Notes: generated by a model not told the origin, from the letters alone. A stretch of 64,000 bases of DNA from JANQOZ01 sp045106555 (GCA_045106555.1 JBGCET010000021.1:1-64000), one strand, 5' to 3'. Positions 1 to 9,785 are shown, counted from the stretch's first letter. A program made the numbers and translations.

Positions 1-1
1 C

Positions 2-205
2 GCTCCCTGCCCGACAGGCGCCTATATTGGCGACCTGGACCCAGTTTCGGGTGCCCATATGGCCGAAGCGCTCAGCCGGCGGTGCCCTGAACTTAGGATT
101 ACCCGCAATTCCAGCATTGCGCATTACCCCCAGCTGGAAGCGCCTAAAGGGGTCAGCGCAGCCTATTTGGCGTTCCGGGCAACGCTGGCAAAGCGCGACG
201 AATGA
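2..205 (+). CDS. alpha/beta hydrolase, C-terminal fragment
   Basis: An open frame enters from the left edge (first full codon at base 2) and ends at TGA 203-205, giving 67 residues. The motif DPVSGAHM followed about 30 residues later by IAHYPQLEAP is the usual C-terminus of alpha/beta hydrolases. It carries the acid aspartate and then the catalytic histidine just before a conserved YPQ(L/V)E(A/R)P stretch. The nucleophile elbow lies outside the window, so the substrate cannot be guessed. It ends 66 bases before the NhaC-type gene on the same strand. An overlapping 61-codon frame from base 27 is out of phase and looks non-coding. Confidence 0.72.
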   Translation, partial: APCPTGAYIGDLDPVSGAHMAEALSRRCPELRITRNSSIAHYPQLEAPKGVSAAYLAFRATLAKRDE

Positions 206-271
206 GCCATGAAACGGTATCCTTGCGCTCCCTGAAGACACATCGCCTTTGGCACCTGACAGCGGAGCTTT

Positions 272-1942
272 ATGCACCCCATTAAACGCCTTGTCTCTAT
301 CGTGGCCTTGCCCCTCGCGGCGCTGGCTATCCTGACATTACCGGATCTGGCCATCGCTCAGGACCCCACGGCTGAAAACTCCAGCCATCGAGGGTTTCTC
401 TCCGTGCTGCCGCCACTGCTGGCCATTGTAATGGCGCTGGTGTTTCGGCAGGTCATTCTGGCGCTGTTCTTAGGTCTTTGGGTGGGCGCATGGATTGTCC
501 ACGGCCTGGCCGGAATCGTCCAGGGCCTGCTGGACGTGGGCCAGGTTTATGTCGTGAATGCCGTTGCCGATGAAGGCCATGCGGCGGTGATCGTGTTTAC
601 CCTGCTCATCGGCGGCATGGTGGGCGTGATGGCCAACAACGGCGGCATGCAGGGTGTGGTAGATAAACTCACCCGCTGGGCGCGAGATGCCAAACGGGCC
701 AGCATTGCCACGGCCAGTCTGGGAGTTGCCATTTTCTTTGACGACTACGCCAACACCCTGGTAGTGGGCAATGCCATGCGCCCCGTTACCGATCGCGTTG
801 GCGTCTCAAGAGCCAAGCTTGCCTACATCGTAGATTCTACGGCGGCACCGGTGTCCTGTGTCGCTTTGATCACCACCTGGATCGGGTACCAGGTTGGCCT
901 CATCGGTGACGCGGCAGAAAAAATTGGCATAGAAACAGATGCTTACTTGATTTTTCTCTACAGTTTGCAGTACAGCTTCTACCCCTTGCTGGCCATTGCT
1001 TTCGTCTACATCATTATCTTCTCAGGCCGCGATTATGGGCCGATGGCCCGGGCCGAGGCCGCAGCACGGCAACGGGTGATCGACGAACCCCAAACGCAAT
1101 CGGAGGCAGCGGCGTCAGATATTCCCCGCCGTGCTATCAACGCGGTGTTACCCATCGCGGTCCTAATTTTGGTGGTGATGTGGGGGCTATGGGAAACCGG
1201 CGGCGGCGGCAGCGGCAAGACCCTGCAGCAGGTGATCGGAGATGGCGATTCCTATGCTGCCCTGGTGTGGGCCTCACTGGCTAGCTGCATTGTGGCGGTG
1301 GCGCTCACTGTGAGCCAAGGCATCATGAGCCTGGAGGACACGATGGAAGCCTGGATGAAAGGCGTTACCAGCATGATCACCGCCTGCACAATCTTGGTGA
1401 TGGCCTGGGCCATGTCGGGCGTCACCGACGCCTTGGGCACCGGCCAGTTCTTGGTTGAGCAGCTCGGCGACACCATCAATCCTGCCCTGCTGCCCACTTT
1501 GGTATTCATTCTGGCCGCACTGACCGCTTTTGGCACCGGCACCAGTTTTGGCACCATGGGTATTTTGATCCCGCTGGTTGTGCCGCTGGCCTGGGCAGTC
1601 GCCGGCGGCGCGCCGCTGAATGGCACTGGCGCGGCGGTGTTTTATGCCTCTATTGCCAGCGTTTTGGGCGGCGCAGTCTGGGGCGATCACGTGTCACCCA
1701 TTTCAGACACCACGATTTTGTCTTCCATGGCCTCGGGCTGTGACCACGTCGAGCATGTCAACACTCAGCTGCCCTACGCCATGACGGTGGCCACCGTGGC
1801 CATCACCGGTGGGCTTATACCCATAGGCTTTGGTGTGCCTTGGTGGATCTGTGGCCTCGGTTGTCTGGCCGTCTTGCTGCTGGCGCCAAGGGTCCTGGGG
1901 CGCCCCATTCCGAACACCGATATACGCCAGATTCCTTCATGA
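272..1942 (+). CDS. NhaC-family Na+/H+ antiporter
   Basis: A 556-residue polytopic inner-membrane protein of the Na_H_antiporter (NhaC) family, expected to exchange cytoplasmic Na+ for H+; some relatives carry organic acids or amino acids. Family signatures are FFDDYANTLVVG near residue 155, the glycine-rich GTGTSFGTMGILIP segment and the C-terminal GGAVWGDHVSPISDTTILSS. ATG 272 follows a GGAG at 5-6 bases. The first 30 residues look like a cleavable signal peptide (hydrophobic run ending AIAQ), so the N-terminus may be processed or may be an extra helix. Its stop overlaps the mfd start (ATGA). The transported substrate is not determinable here. Confidence 0.85.
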   Translation: MHPIKRLVSIVALPLAALAILTLPDLAIAQDPTAENSSHRGFLSVLPPLLAIVMALVFRQVILALFLGLWVGAWIVHGLAGIVQGLLDVGQVYVVNAVADEGHAAVIVFTLLIGGMVGVMANNGGMQGVVDKLTRWARDAKRASIATASLGVAIFFDDYANTLVVGNAMRPVTDRVGVSRAKLAYIVDSTAAPVSCVALITTWIGYQVGLIGDAAEKIGIETDAYLIFLYSLQYSFYPLLAIAFVYIIIFSGRDYGPMARAEAAARQRVIDEPQTQSEAAASDIPRRAINAVLPIAVLILVVMWGLWETGGGGSGKTLQQVIGDGDSYAALVWASLASCIVAVALTVSQGIMSLEDTMEAWMKGVTSMITACTILVMAWAMSGVTDALGTGQFLVEQLGDTINPALLPTLVFILAALTAFGTGTSFGTMGILIPLVVPLAWAVAGGAPLNGTGAAVFYASIASVLGGAVWGDHVSPISDTTILSSMASGCDHVEHVNTQLPYAMTVATVAITGGLIPIGFGVPWWICGLGCLAVLLLAPRVLGRPIPNTDIRQIPS

Positions 1943-4900
1943 AACTGCTGGAGCCACCCATACCGGGAACTACCAGTCGCCGAGCTGACTGGGGCTTTCT
2001 CCCGGGAAGTTCGTTAGCGCTGGCGGTGGCCCATCAGGCGGCAGTGAAAAAGCAATTTGTTCTGGTAGTGACCGAGGACTCACGGTCAGCCCAGATATTA
2101 ACTGACGAAGTGCAGGCTTTTGGTCAGGCCGTGCTGCCGTTTCCCGATTGGGAAACCCTGCCCTACGATCAGTTTGCGCCGCACCCTGACATCACCTCAG
2201 ACCGCATCTCCACACTGTACGCGCTGAAATCGGCTCACCAGGGCGCGCTGGTCATGCCCGCCCAGGCCCTGGCCCAGCGGATTGCCCCGCCGAGCTTTAT
2301 TCACGGCCAGGGGCTGCTGCTGAATATTGGCGATCAGTTCGATCCCGAGCAAGAACGCGCTCGCTTGAGCGCTGCTGGCTATCGCTATGTGCCTCAGGTC
2401 AATGAGCGAGGAGAATTTGCGATTCGCGGCGCGCTGGTCGATTTGTTCCCCATGGGCGCTGAGTATCCGCTGCGCGTTGAGCTTTTCGACAACGAAGTGG
2501 AAACCATCCGCAGCTTTGATCCAGAAACCCAGCTTAGCCTGGAAAAAATGACTAACGTGGCACTGCTGCCGGCGCGGGAATATCCGTTTGACGACACCGG
2601 CGCCAACACCTTTCGGGCAGGGTTTCGCAATCGCTTTGACGTAAACCTGCAGCATTGCGACATGTACAAAGACGCCAAAGCGGGCGTGCCCGGCAACGGC
2701 ATCGAGTACTACCTGCCCCTGTTCTTTGACAACACTGCCACCATTTTCGACTATCTGCCCAGCAACGCGCTGGTGGTCCATACCGATCAGCTGGACGAGG
2801 CAGTGTCCGAGGCCTGGCTGCAGCTCAATGCGCGCTATGAGGATCGCCGCCATGACGTGCGCCGCCCCATTCTCAGCCCTGAAGAACTTCTGCTTAACCC
2901 CAAGGAAACCGCTAGCGCCATCAGCAATTTTCATCGCGCCGCCTTCAGTCACAACCGCGATGCCAACGGCCGTTTGAATATCACCCCGGCGCCCATCACC
3001 GACCTTGAGCAGGACGGCGGCAAGCAGCGACTGCAGGAGTTGTTAGACCAGCAGCGCGGACCGGTGATTGCTGTCGCCAGAAGCGAAGGTCGGCGTCAAA
3101 TTTTGACCGAACATTTGCTCAGCCACGGCCACCAGCCGCAAGCGCTGGAGCATCTCATTGATTGGTCCAGCGCGCAGCCAGGACTGCACACCGCGGTGGG
3201 CCTACTCGGCAACGGTTTTGTAATGACCGACGGCGCCTGCTTTCTGACTGAAACCGAGCTGCTGGGACGGCGCAACACTAGCCTGAAACGCGAGCGACGC
3301 TCCGGCCGCAGCTCCGAAGCCATCATCAGCGACCTGAACGACCTGAGCCCCGGTTCACCCGTAGTCCATGAAGACTACGGCGTGGGTCGGTACCAGGGCC
3401 TTAACCGCATGTCGGCAGGCGGCGTGGAAGCGGAATTTGTCGCGCTGGAATATGCCGGTGGCGACAAGGTGTACGTGCCAGTTTCTGCCCTGCACCTGAT
3501 CAGTCGTTACACCGGCGCAGATCCGGAACATGCCCCGCTGCACAAACTGGGCGGCGATCAGTGGGCCAAAGCCAAGAGCAAAGCAGCCAAGAAAGTCCGC
3601 GACGTGGCCGCGGAACTACTGGAGCTTTACGCTCGCCGAGAGGCTCGCCGAGGGCGCGCTATGCCCATTGATCAATCCCTTTACGCTCGCTTCTGTGCCG
3701 GTTTCGCGTTCCAGGAAACTGATGACCAGGCCCGCGCCATTGAGGCAGTACTGGAAGACTTGTCCAGCGATCAGCCTATGGATCGAGTGGTTTGCGGCGA
3801 CGTGGGCTTTGGCAAAACCGAAGTCGCTCTGCGGGCAGCTTTTGTGGCCGTGCAGGCCGACACTCAGGTGGTTCTGCTGGTGCCCACTACCCTGCTCGCC
3901 GAGCAACATCGACGCAGCTTTGCCGAACGTTTCGCCAACTGGCCGGTGCGAGTGGAAGCTCTGTCCCGGTTTCAGTCGAAGAAAGAGTCCAACGCAGTGT
4001 TAAACGACCTGGCTGAAGGCAAGGTCGACATCGTCATTGGCACCCATCGGTTATTGCAGAAAGACGTCAAGGTGAAAAACCTGGGCCTGCTCATAGTGGA
4101 TGAGGAACAGCGCTTTGGCGTTCGCCAGAAAGAACGCATCAAACAAATGCGCGCAGAGGTTGACCTGCTTACGTTGACCGCCACCCCCATTCCACGAACG
4201 CTGAATATGGCGCTGTCGGGTATGCGTGACCTGTCCATCATTGCCACCGCCCCGGCCCACCGGATGGCAGTAAAAACCTTTGTGGCTCAGTGGGACAACG
4301 GAACTATCAAAGATGCGGTCGACCGCGAACTCAATCGCGGCGGCCAGGTTTACTTCCTGCATAACGAGGTGAAAACCATCGACCGCATGGCGCGGGAGCT
4401 GGAGGAACTGTTCCCCCATGCCCGCCTGGGTGTGGCCCATGGGCAGATGGGCGAGCGAGAGTTAGAGGAGATGATGCGCGAGTTCTATCAGCAGCGGGTC
4501 AATCTGCTGGTGTGTTCCACCATCATTGAAAACGGCATCGACGTACCCTCCGCTAACACCATCATTATTAATCGCGCCGACCGCCTGGGGCTTTCCCAGC
4601 TGCATCAGCTGCGCGGGCGTGTGGGACGCTCCCATCACCGCGCATACGCCTACATGATTACGCCGCCGCCCAAAGCCATGACCGGCGACGCCATCAAACG
4701 CCTGGAAGCGCTGGAGTCGCTGGAGGAACTGGGTATTGGATTTACCCTGGCCACCCATGATCTGGAAATTCGCGGGGCCGGAGAACTGTTGGGTGACGGC
4801 CAGAGCGGTCAGATTGCTCAGGTGGGTTTTCAGCTGTACATGGAATTGCTGGAACGGGCCGTCCGAGCCATGCGGGCCGGCCAGCTGCCGGAAGACGATC

Positions 4901-5361
4901 TGCCAGAAGCCACCGGCTGTGAGGTGGACCTGTCCATTCCCGCCCTGATCCCTGACCCCTACTTGCCCGATGTGCATATGCGCCTGGTGCTATACAAACG
5001 CATTGCCAGCGCAGCAGACGGTGAGGCTCTGGACGCTATTGCGGTGGAGATGATTGACCGGTTTGGCCTGCTACCCGAAGCCACCCAACATCTGTTTGCA
5101 GTAGCCCGCATTCGCCAGGCAGCAGAAGCCCTTGGCATTCGCCGTGTACAGATGCACGCCGGTGGCGGAACCATCGAATTTCTGGCCAATGCCAATGTCG
5201 AACCCTTAACACTCATCAAAATGGTTCAAGGCGAGCCATCGCGCTATGCGTTTGATGGCCAGCAGAAATTGAAAATCACGCTGGATATGGAAACCGCCGA
5301 TGAACGTATTCAGGGCGGCGAGCAAGTGATACAACAACTCAATCAGCGGGAGGCCGCATGA
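1939..5361 (+). CDS. mfd: transcription-repair coupling factor Mfd
   Basis: A 1140-residue DNA translocase that removes RNA polymerase stalled at lesions and recruits UvrA. In order: UvrB-like N-terminal domains (from residue 10), a CarD-like RNA polymerase interaction domain starting near residue 468 (SPVVHEDYGVGRYQG), a RecG-like helicase core with Walker A GDVGFGKT at about 619 and a DEEQ box at about 720, then TATPIPRTL and RGRVGRSHHRAYAY, and a C-terminal TRCF domain. ATG 1939 is preferred over the longer frame from 1840 because the family begins close to this point and it overlaps the previous stop by ATGA. There is no good Shine-Dalgarno, so translational coupling is likely. Length is normal. 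Confidence 0.97.
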   Translation: MKLLEPPIPGTTSRRADWGFLPGSSLALAVAHQAAVKKQFVLVVTEDSRSAQILTDEVQAFGQAVLPFPDWETLPYDQFAPHPDITSDRISTLYALKSAHQGALVMPAQALAQRIAPPSFIHGQGLLLNIGDQFDPEQERARLSAAGYRYVPQVNERGEFAIRGALVDLFPMGAEYPLRVELFDNEVETIRSFDPETQLSLEKMTNVALLPAREYPFDDTGANTFRAGFRNRFDVNLQHCDMYKDAKAGVPGNGIEYYLPLFFDNTATIFDYLPSNALVVHTDQLDEAVSEAWLQLNARYEDRRHDVRRPILSPEELLLNPKETASAISNFHRAAFSHNRDANGRLNITPAPITDLEQDGGKQRLQELLDQQRGPVIAVARSEGRRQILTEHLLSHGHQPQALEHLIDWSSAQPGLHTAVGLLGNGFVMTDGACFLTETELLGRRNTSLKRERRSGRSSEAIISDLNDLSPGSPVVHEDYGVGRYQGLNRMSAGGVEAEFVALEYAGGDKVYVPVSALHLISRYTGADPEHAPLHKLGGDQWAKAKSKAAKKVRDVAAELLELYARREARRGRAMPIDQSLYARFCAGFAFQETDDQARAIEAVLEDLSSDQPMDRVVCGDVGFGKTEVALRAAFVAVQADTQVVLLVPTTLLAEQHRRSFAERFANWPVRVEALSRFQSKKESNAVLNDLAEGKVDIVIGTHRLLQKDVKVKNLGLLIVDEEQRFGVRQKERIKQMRAEVDLLTLTATPIPRTLNMALSGMRDLSIIATAPAHRMAVKTFVAQWDNGTIKDAVDRELNRGGQVYFLHNEVKTIDRMARELEELFPHARLGVAHGQMGERELEEMMREFYQQRVNLLVCSTIIENGIDVPSANTIIINRADRLGLSQLHQLRGRVGRSHHRAYAYMITPPPKAMTGDAIKRLEALESLEELGIGFTLATHDLEIRGAGELLGDGQSGQIAQVGFQLYMELLERAVRAMRAGQLPEDDLPEATGCEVDLSIPALIPDPYLPDVHMRLVLYKRIASAADGEALDAIAVEMIDRFGLLPEATQHLFAVARIRQAAEALGIRRVQMHAGGGTIEFLANANVEPLTLIKMVQGEPSRYAFDGQQKLKITLDMETADERIQGGEQVIQQLNQREAA

Positions 5362-6143
5362 GGCTGACAACGAGATCGAATCCGCCCAATGTTCTGGCGG
5401 TCCTGCTGGGGTTATTCGTCGGTATTCCAGCGGCCACCGGCCAGACCTCAACAACCGATACCAGCGAGGTTCGCTACTACGTAGAAATTTTGGTATTCCA
5501 ACGCGAAAATGCGCAGGAGTCCTTGTACCGATTTCCCGGTGAGCCTGACTCCCAGGCGTCGCTGGACCTGTGGCCGGTCAATGTCAGCCCGTTCGGCCGC
5601 CCAAGACCGAATCAGCCGACCAATGGCGTTCCGCTTCGACCGGTCACGGATTTGTTTGTAGCCATGGCCGACGACGTTCTGGTGATGACGCGAGAATGGC
5701 AGGCCCTCAGCGCTGAACCGGCGCTAACTCCCCTGGCCCATCGAGGCTGGCATCAGCCGGCTGCCACCTTTGGTGACCCCCAGCCGGTGCGGGTCAACAG
5801 CGCCGTGGTGGTGGACACCATCTTGAAAGATACGCCTACGGTATTCATCGGCAACCAAATCAGCGAGCAAGTATTCAGCGTAGACGGCACCGTGGCTTTA
5901 GAGCGCGGCCGTTTTCTGCATCTACGCTTAGATGTTGCCATGCACTTGAAAGGCCGCCGCGGGGCACCACATTACGGCGATATCGCAACGCTGGAACAAC
6001 CCGGCAGTTACACCACCCATCGCATTACCGAACGACGCCAGGTCAGCCTGGACGCCGTGAATTATTTTGACCACCGCTTTTTTGGCGTTGTGGCACTGGT
6101 TAAACAATGGCCGCTGGAAGGCGCCGAGCAACAGGAAAACTGA
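5358..6143 (+). CDS. CsiV-like periplasmic protein
   Basis: 261 residues with a signal peptide (hydrophobic stretch 13-28 ending ATGQ). YYVEILVFQRE near the mature N-terminus and the C-terminal RRQVSLDAVNYFDHRFFGVVALV resemble the CsiV family, named for a small peptidoglycan-binding protein of Shewanella that affects lytic transglycosylase activity. The family commonly sits just downstream of mfd in gammaproteobacteria. Its ATG overlaps the mfd TGA by four bases. No enzymatic motif is visible. Family assignment rests on sequence style and synteny; a direct cell-wall role here is inference. Confidence 0.72.
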   Translation: MRLTTRSNPPNVLAVLLGLFVGIPAATGQTSTTDTSEVRYYVEILVFQRENAQESLYRFPGEPDSQASLDLWPVNVSPFGRPRPNQPTNGVPLRPVTDLFVAMADDVLVMTREWQALSAEPALTPLAHRGWHQPAATFGDPQPVRVNSAVVVDTILKDTPTVFIGNQISEQVFSVDGTVALERGRFLHLRLDVAMHLKGRRGAPHYGDIATLEQPGSYTTHRITERRQVSLDAVNYFDHRFFGVVALVKQWPLEGAEQQEN

Positions 6144-6148
6144 TAACG

Positions 6149-7666
6149 ATGAACAACCTACTGCAACAGCTGCAGCTGGACACAGACGGTGTAAATTCTG
6201 GCTGCTATCACGGCAGCTGGGTGGCCCCGGGCAGCAACATCATTGAGTCGTTCAGCCCGGCCTCTGGACAGCTGATCGGCAAAGTCGCCAGCAGCTCCGA
6301 CGTCGACTACGAAGACACCATGGCCGCTGCAACAACCCTTGCCAAAGCCTGGGCAAAAGTTCCAGCACCTGAGCGCGGACAGGCTGTGCGACTGGCCACA
6401 GAAGCGCTGCGGGCCAATAAAGATGCACTGGGATCACTGGTGAGTCTGGAAATGGGAAAAATTAAGCCCGAGGGTGACGGTGAGGTGCAGGAAATGATCG
6501 ACATCGGCGAGTTTGCCGTGGGTCAGTCCCGCATGTTGTATGGCAATACCATGCACTCAGAACGCCCCTCCCATCGCATGTACGAGCAATGGCACCCACT
6601 GGGTGTCGTCGGCATTATCTCCGCCTTTAACTTCCCGGTTGCAGTATGGGCCTGGAACGCTTTCATTGCCGCGGTGTGCGGCAACGTCAGCGTTTGGAAA
6701 CCCTCACCCAAGACGCCGCTGGTGGCCGTTGCCACCATGAAGATCTGTAACCAGGCGCTGGTGGACGGCGGGTTCCCACCCATCTTTATGTTGTTTAACG
6801 ACTCGGGCAATGAGCTGGCACAGAAATTTGTGGACGACCGTCGAGTGGGTTTGATGAGTTTTACCGGCTCTTGCGCGATCGGCAATCAGGTGGGCGAGCG
6901 GGTTGCAGCCAGGATGGGTAAGTCTCTGCTGGAGCTGGGCGGTAACAATGCCATGATTGTGGATCCAACGGCGGATCTGAAACTGGCGGTTCCGGCCATT
7001 GTGTTCGGCGCGGTAGGTACCGCAGGACAGCGCTGTACCACCACCCGCCGAGTAATTGTGCATGAGTCCATTATCGACGAGTTGAGCGAAACGCTAACCG
7101 GAGCCTACGGCCAGGTCCGCATTGGCGATCCGTTGGATGAAAACACTCTGATGGGCCCGTTGATAGACCAGGATTCCGTGGCACGTTTTTCTTCAGCCGT
7201 GGCCACAATTAAGGAACAAGGCGGTACCATTTTGTCCGGCGGAGAGGTGATCGAAGGCGACGGTAATTTTGTTCAGCCAACACTGGTCCGAGCCGGTGCA
7301 GATATGCCCATGGTCAGCACCGAGACTTTTGCGCCCATTTGTTATCTGCTGCCTTACTCCACCCTGGACGAGGCCATCGACATTCAGAACAGCGTGCCCC
7401 AGGGCTTGTCTTCAGCGTTGTTTACTACCGACCTTCGTGCTGCGGAGCAGTTTCTGTCTTCGGTCGGCAGCGACTGCGGCATTGCCAACATCAACATTGG
7501 CACCTCGGGGGCCGAGATTGGCGGCGCCTTCGGCGGCGAAAAGGAAACCGGCGGCGGACGCGAGTCGGGCTCAGACGCTTGGAAGGCCTACATGCGCCGG
7601 CAGACCAACACCATTAACTATGGCAACGACCTGCCCCTGGCTCAGGGCATCAAGTTCGACCTGTAG
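6149..7666 (+). CDS. amaB: aldehyde dehydrogenase, AmaB / ALDH7 type
   Basis: 505 residues, cytosolic NAD(P)-dependent aldehyde dehydrogenase. The ALDH7 (antiquitin) signatures ELGGNNAMIV (general base Glu262) and GTAGQRCTTTRR (nucleophile Cys296) are intact, as is the FNFPVAVWAWN cofactor-binding segment. Bacterial members oxidise L-piperideine-6-carboxylate / 2-aminoadipate semialdehyde in lysine catabolism, so AmaB is the best call. A broader semialdehyde role is possible because no other lysine-degradation gene is present. ATG 6149 is chosen over 6107: it lies five bases after the csiV-like stop and matches the family N-terminus. It appears cotranscribed with mfd and the csiV-like gene. 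Confidence 0.86.
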   Translation: MNNLLQQLQLDTDGVNSGCYHGSWVAPGSNIIESFSPASGQLIGKVASSSDVDYEDTMAAATTLAKAWAKVPAPERGQAVRLATEALRANKDALGSLVSLEMGKIKPEGDGEVQEMIDIGEFAVGQSRMLYGNTMHSERPSHRMYEQWHPLGVVGIISAFNFPVAVWAWNAFIAAVCGNVSVWKPSPKTPLVAVATMKICNQALVDGGFPPIFMLFNDSGNELAQKFVDDRRVGLMSFTGSCAIGNQVGERVAARMGKSLLELGGNNAMIVDPTADLKLAVPAIVFGAVGTAGQRCTTTRRVIVHESIIDELSETLTGAYGQVRIGDPLDENTLMGPLIDQDSVARFSSAVATIKEQGGTILSGGEVIEGDGNFVQPTLVRAGADMPMVSTETFAPICYLLPYSTLDEAIDIQNSVPQGLSSALFTTDLRAAEQFLSSVGSDCGIANINIGTSGAEIGGAFGGEKETGGGRESGSDAWKAYMRRQTNTINYGNDLPLAQGIKFDL

Positions 7667-7702
7667 CGTGGTAACTGGCAACCACTCAAGGAGGGCAAGC
7701 TG

Positions 7703-8734
7703 ATGGCGTTGTATCAGCTTGCCCGTCCATGGCTGTTTGGCCTCAACCCGGAAACGGCCCACAATCTCACCATCGGGTCGTTGTCCCGCGCCGGTAGACT
7801 TGCCGGCGCAGTTGCCTGTCGGCCACCTCCCTGCCCGGTCACCTTAATGGGCATGGAGCTGCCAAACCCAGTGGGTCTTGCCGCCGGTCTTGACAAAGAC
7901 GGTGATGCCATTGATGGCCTGGCAGCATTAGGATTTGGCTTTCTTGAGCTGGGCACGGTGACCCCTAAACCCCAGCCAGGCAATCCAAAACCCCGCATGT
8001 TCCGGGTGGCCCGCGAGCAGGTGCTGGTAAACCGCATGGGATTCAACAACAAAGGGGTGGATCATCTCGTTGATCGCATCCGTAGTGCGCGTTTCACAGG
8101 TGTGATGGGCGTCAACATCGGCAAAAACAAAGACACCCCCAATGATCGTGCGGTGGATGACTACCTGACCTGTCTGCGAAAAGCGTATTCGGTGGCCAGC
8201 TACATCACAGTAAACGTCTCCTCCCCAAACACCGCCGGACTGCGGGACCTGCAGGCTGGGGACGCCATGTACAGCCTGTTATCCGACCTGAAAACCGAAT
8301 CCCAGAAGCTAGCCAAGCAGCACGGCCGCACCATTCCGATGGCGGTTAAAGTGGCCCCGGATCAAACCCCTGACTCGCTGGAAGCCTTAACTCACGCCAT
8401 CAATCGGGCAGCGCCTGACGGCGTGATTGCCACCAACACCACCATCGATAAATCGTCATTGGGTGATAATCCCATTGCGCAAGAGGCCGGAGGCCTAAGC
8501 GGCGCGCCGCTGCTTGGGGCCGCCAACCAAACCTTGACCGACTTGCGCGCTCAATTGAATGACCGCATTGAACTGATCGGCGTTGGCGGCATTACTCGCG
8601 GCGAAGACGCCGCCAGCAAGCTTGAGTGCGGCGCCAGTGCTGTGCAGATTTACTCCGGCCTGATTTTTCGAGGCCCCAACCTGGTGGGTGAAGCCGGCCG
8701 TGCCGCTCAACGTTACCTACAACGCCAGTCTTAA
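7703..8734 (+). CDS. pyrD: dihydroorotate dehydrogenase (quinone), class 2
   Basis: A 343-residue FMN enzyme that oxidises dihydroorotate to orotate using the quinone pool, the fourth step of pyrimidine synthesis. The N-terminal helical segment for membrane association, the NPVGLAAGLDKDG motif and the catalytic serine in NVSSPNTAGLR (Ser174, equivalent to E. coli Ser175) identify class 2. The C-terminal GVGGI and GASAVQIYSGLIF form the FMN phosphate site. ATG 7703 has an excellent Shine-Dalgarno, AAGGAGGG ending about 7 bases upstream, so this gene is translated independently of amaB. It overlaps the murB start. Confidence 0.96.
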   Translation: MALYQLARPWLFGLNPETAHNLTIGSLSRAGRLAGAVACRPPPCPVTLMGMELPNPVGLAAGLDKDGDAIDGLAALGFGFLELGTVTPKPQPGNPKPRMFRVAREQVLVNRMGFNNKGVDHLVDRIRSARFTGVMGVNIGKNKDTPNDRAVDDYLTCLRKAYSVASYITVNVSSPNTAGLRDLQAGDAMYSLLSDLKTESQKLAKQHGRTIPMAVKVAPDQTPDSLEALTHAINRAAPDGVIATNTTIDKSSLGDNPIAQEAGGLSGAPLLGAANQTLTDLRAQLNDRIELIGVGGITRGEDAASKLECGASAVQIYSGLIFRGPNLVGEAGRAAQRYLQRQS

Positions 8735-9740
8735 GTCTCTTAACACCTTCGGCGTTGCGGCGAAGGCGTGGGCGCTGGTAACCATTGATCGTTGGATGGA
8801 AGTGGAGGATGCGGTCCAGTTTGCGCGCCAGTCAAAGCGCCCCTTTCTCGTCATGGGTAGCGGCAGCAACATGCTATTCCGGCGCAACTTTCCCGGTGTA
8901 GCGGTGCAAGTTCACAACCGCGGCCGCGACATCATTAACGACGACAGCAGCGGCGTTACGCTGCGGGTTGCGGCTGGTGAAAACTGGAACGAGCTGGTTT
9001 ATTGGACCGCCCGCGAGGGCCTTTGGGGCATCGAAAACCTGGCGTTAATACCCGGTCTTGTTGGCGCTGCGCCCATTCAGAACATTGGCGCCTACGGCGT
9101 CGAGCTTTCTGAGACGTTGCTGGAGCTTCAGTGCTTTGACCGTCAGTTAGATCGCTGGCGTACGCTTGCCAATAAGGACTGTGAGTTTGGCTATCGCTCC
9201 AGCCGCTTTAAAGACAGTGATCCCGAGCGTTTTGTCATTACTGAGGTGGTCCTGCGGCTGACTCGCAGCGGGCAGGCAAAAATAACGTACCCGGGAATCC
9301 GGGACGCGCTGCAACACAATGACAGTTCATCCGCGGATCCCAATCCCCTGCAAATGGCTACAGCCATCAGCAACATTCGACAAAGCAAACTACCCGACCC
9401 GGCACAAACCGGTAATGCCGGCAGTTTTTTCAAAAACCCGGTGGTGCCGGAAAGTACCTGTTCCGCATTGCTGCAGCGCTTTCCCGAACTGCCCTGCCAT
9501 AAGGTGGCAGGCCACAACGGCGAACAACGGCAAAAACTCAGTGCAGCCTGGATGATTCAGCATTGCGGCTGGCGAGGCAAACGCCGCGGCGATGCTGGAG
9601 TGTCCGATCAACACGCCCTGGTTCTGGTGAATCACGGCCAAGCTAGCGGCGAACAGCTTTGGCAATTGGCACGAGACATTCAAACCACCGTGCGCCAGAC
9701 CTTTCGGGTTAATCTAGAGCCTGAGCCGCTAATTATTTGA
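8688..9740 (+). CDS. murB: UDP-N-acetylenolpyruvoylglucosamine reductase MurB
   Basis: A cytosolic FAD/NADPH enzyme that reduces UDP-GlcNAc-enolpyruvate to UDP-MurNAc for peptidoglycan. About 350 residues, type I like E. coli (no deletion of the Tyr loop). LNTFGV near the start, VMGSGSNMLF (FAD binding), IPGLVGAAPIQNIGAYG and the catalytic serine in GNAGSFFKNP (Ser246) are present; the C-terminal acidic residue lies in EPEPLII. The first possible start is GTG 8688, which overlaps pyrD by 47 bases. GTG 8700 gives a protein closer to the usual distance from LNTFG. Neither has a strong Shine-Dalgarno. Confidence 0.95.
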   Translation: MKPAVPLNVTYNASLKSLNTFGVAAKAWALVTIDRWMEVEDAVQFARQSKRPFLVMGSGSNMLFRRNFPGVAVQVHNRGRDIINDDSSGVTLRVAAGENWNELVYWTAREGLWGIENLALIPGLVGAAPIQNIGAYGVELSETLLELQCFDRQLDRWRTLANKDCEFGYRSSRFKDSDPERFVITEVVLRLTRSGQAKITYPGIRDALQHNDSSSADPNPLQMATAISNIRQSKLPDPAQTGNAGSFFKNPVVPESTCSALLQRFPELPCHKVAGHNGEQRQKLSAAWMIQHCGWRGKRRGDAGVSDQHALVLVNHGQASGEQLWQLARDIQTTVRQTFRVNLEPEPLII

Positions 9741-9785
9741 TTCACTAGTGCCCCGCAACAACCGAGGTACCGAGCGAGGATCAAC

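Noticed and set aside
27..212. 61-codon frame at the left edge
   Set aside because: Out of phase with the alpha/beta hydrolase C-terminus, which has recognisable catalytic motifs in the same bases.
2197..2952. 251-codon minus-strand frame inside mfd
   Set aside because: Antisense shadow of the conserved mfd reading frame; no family features.
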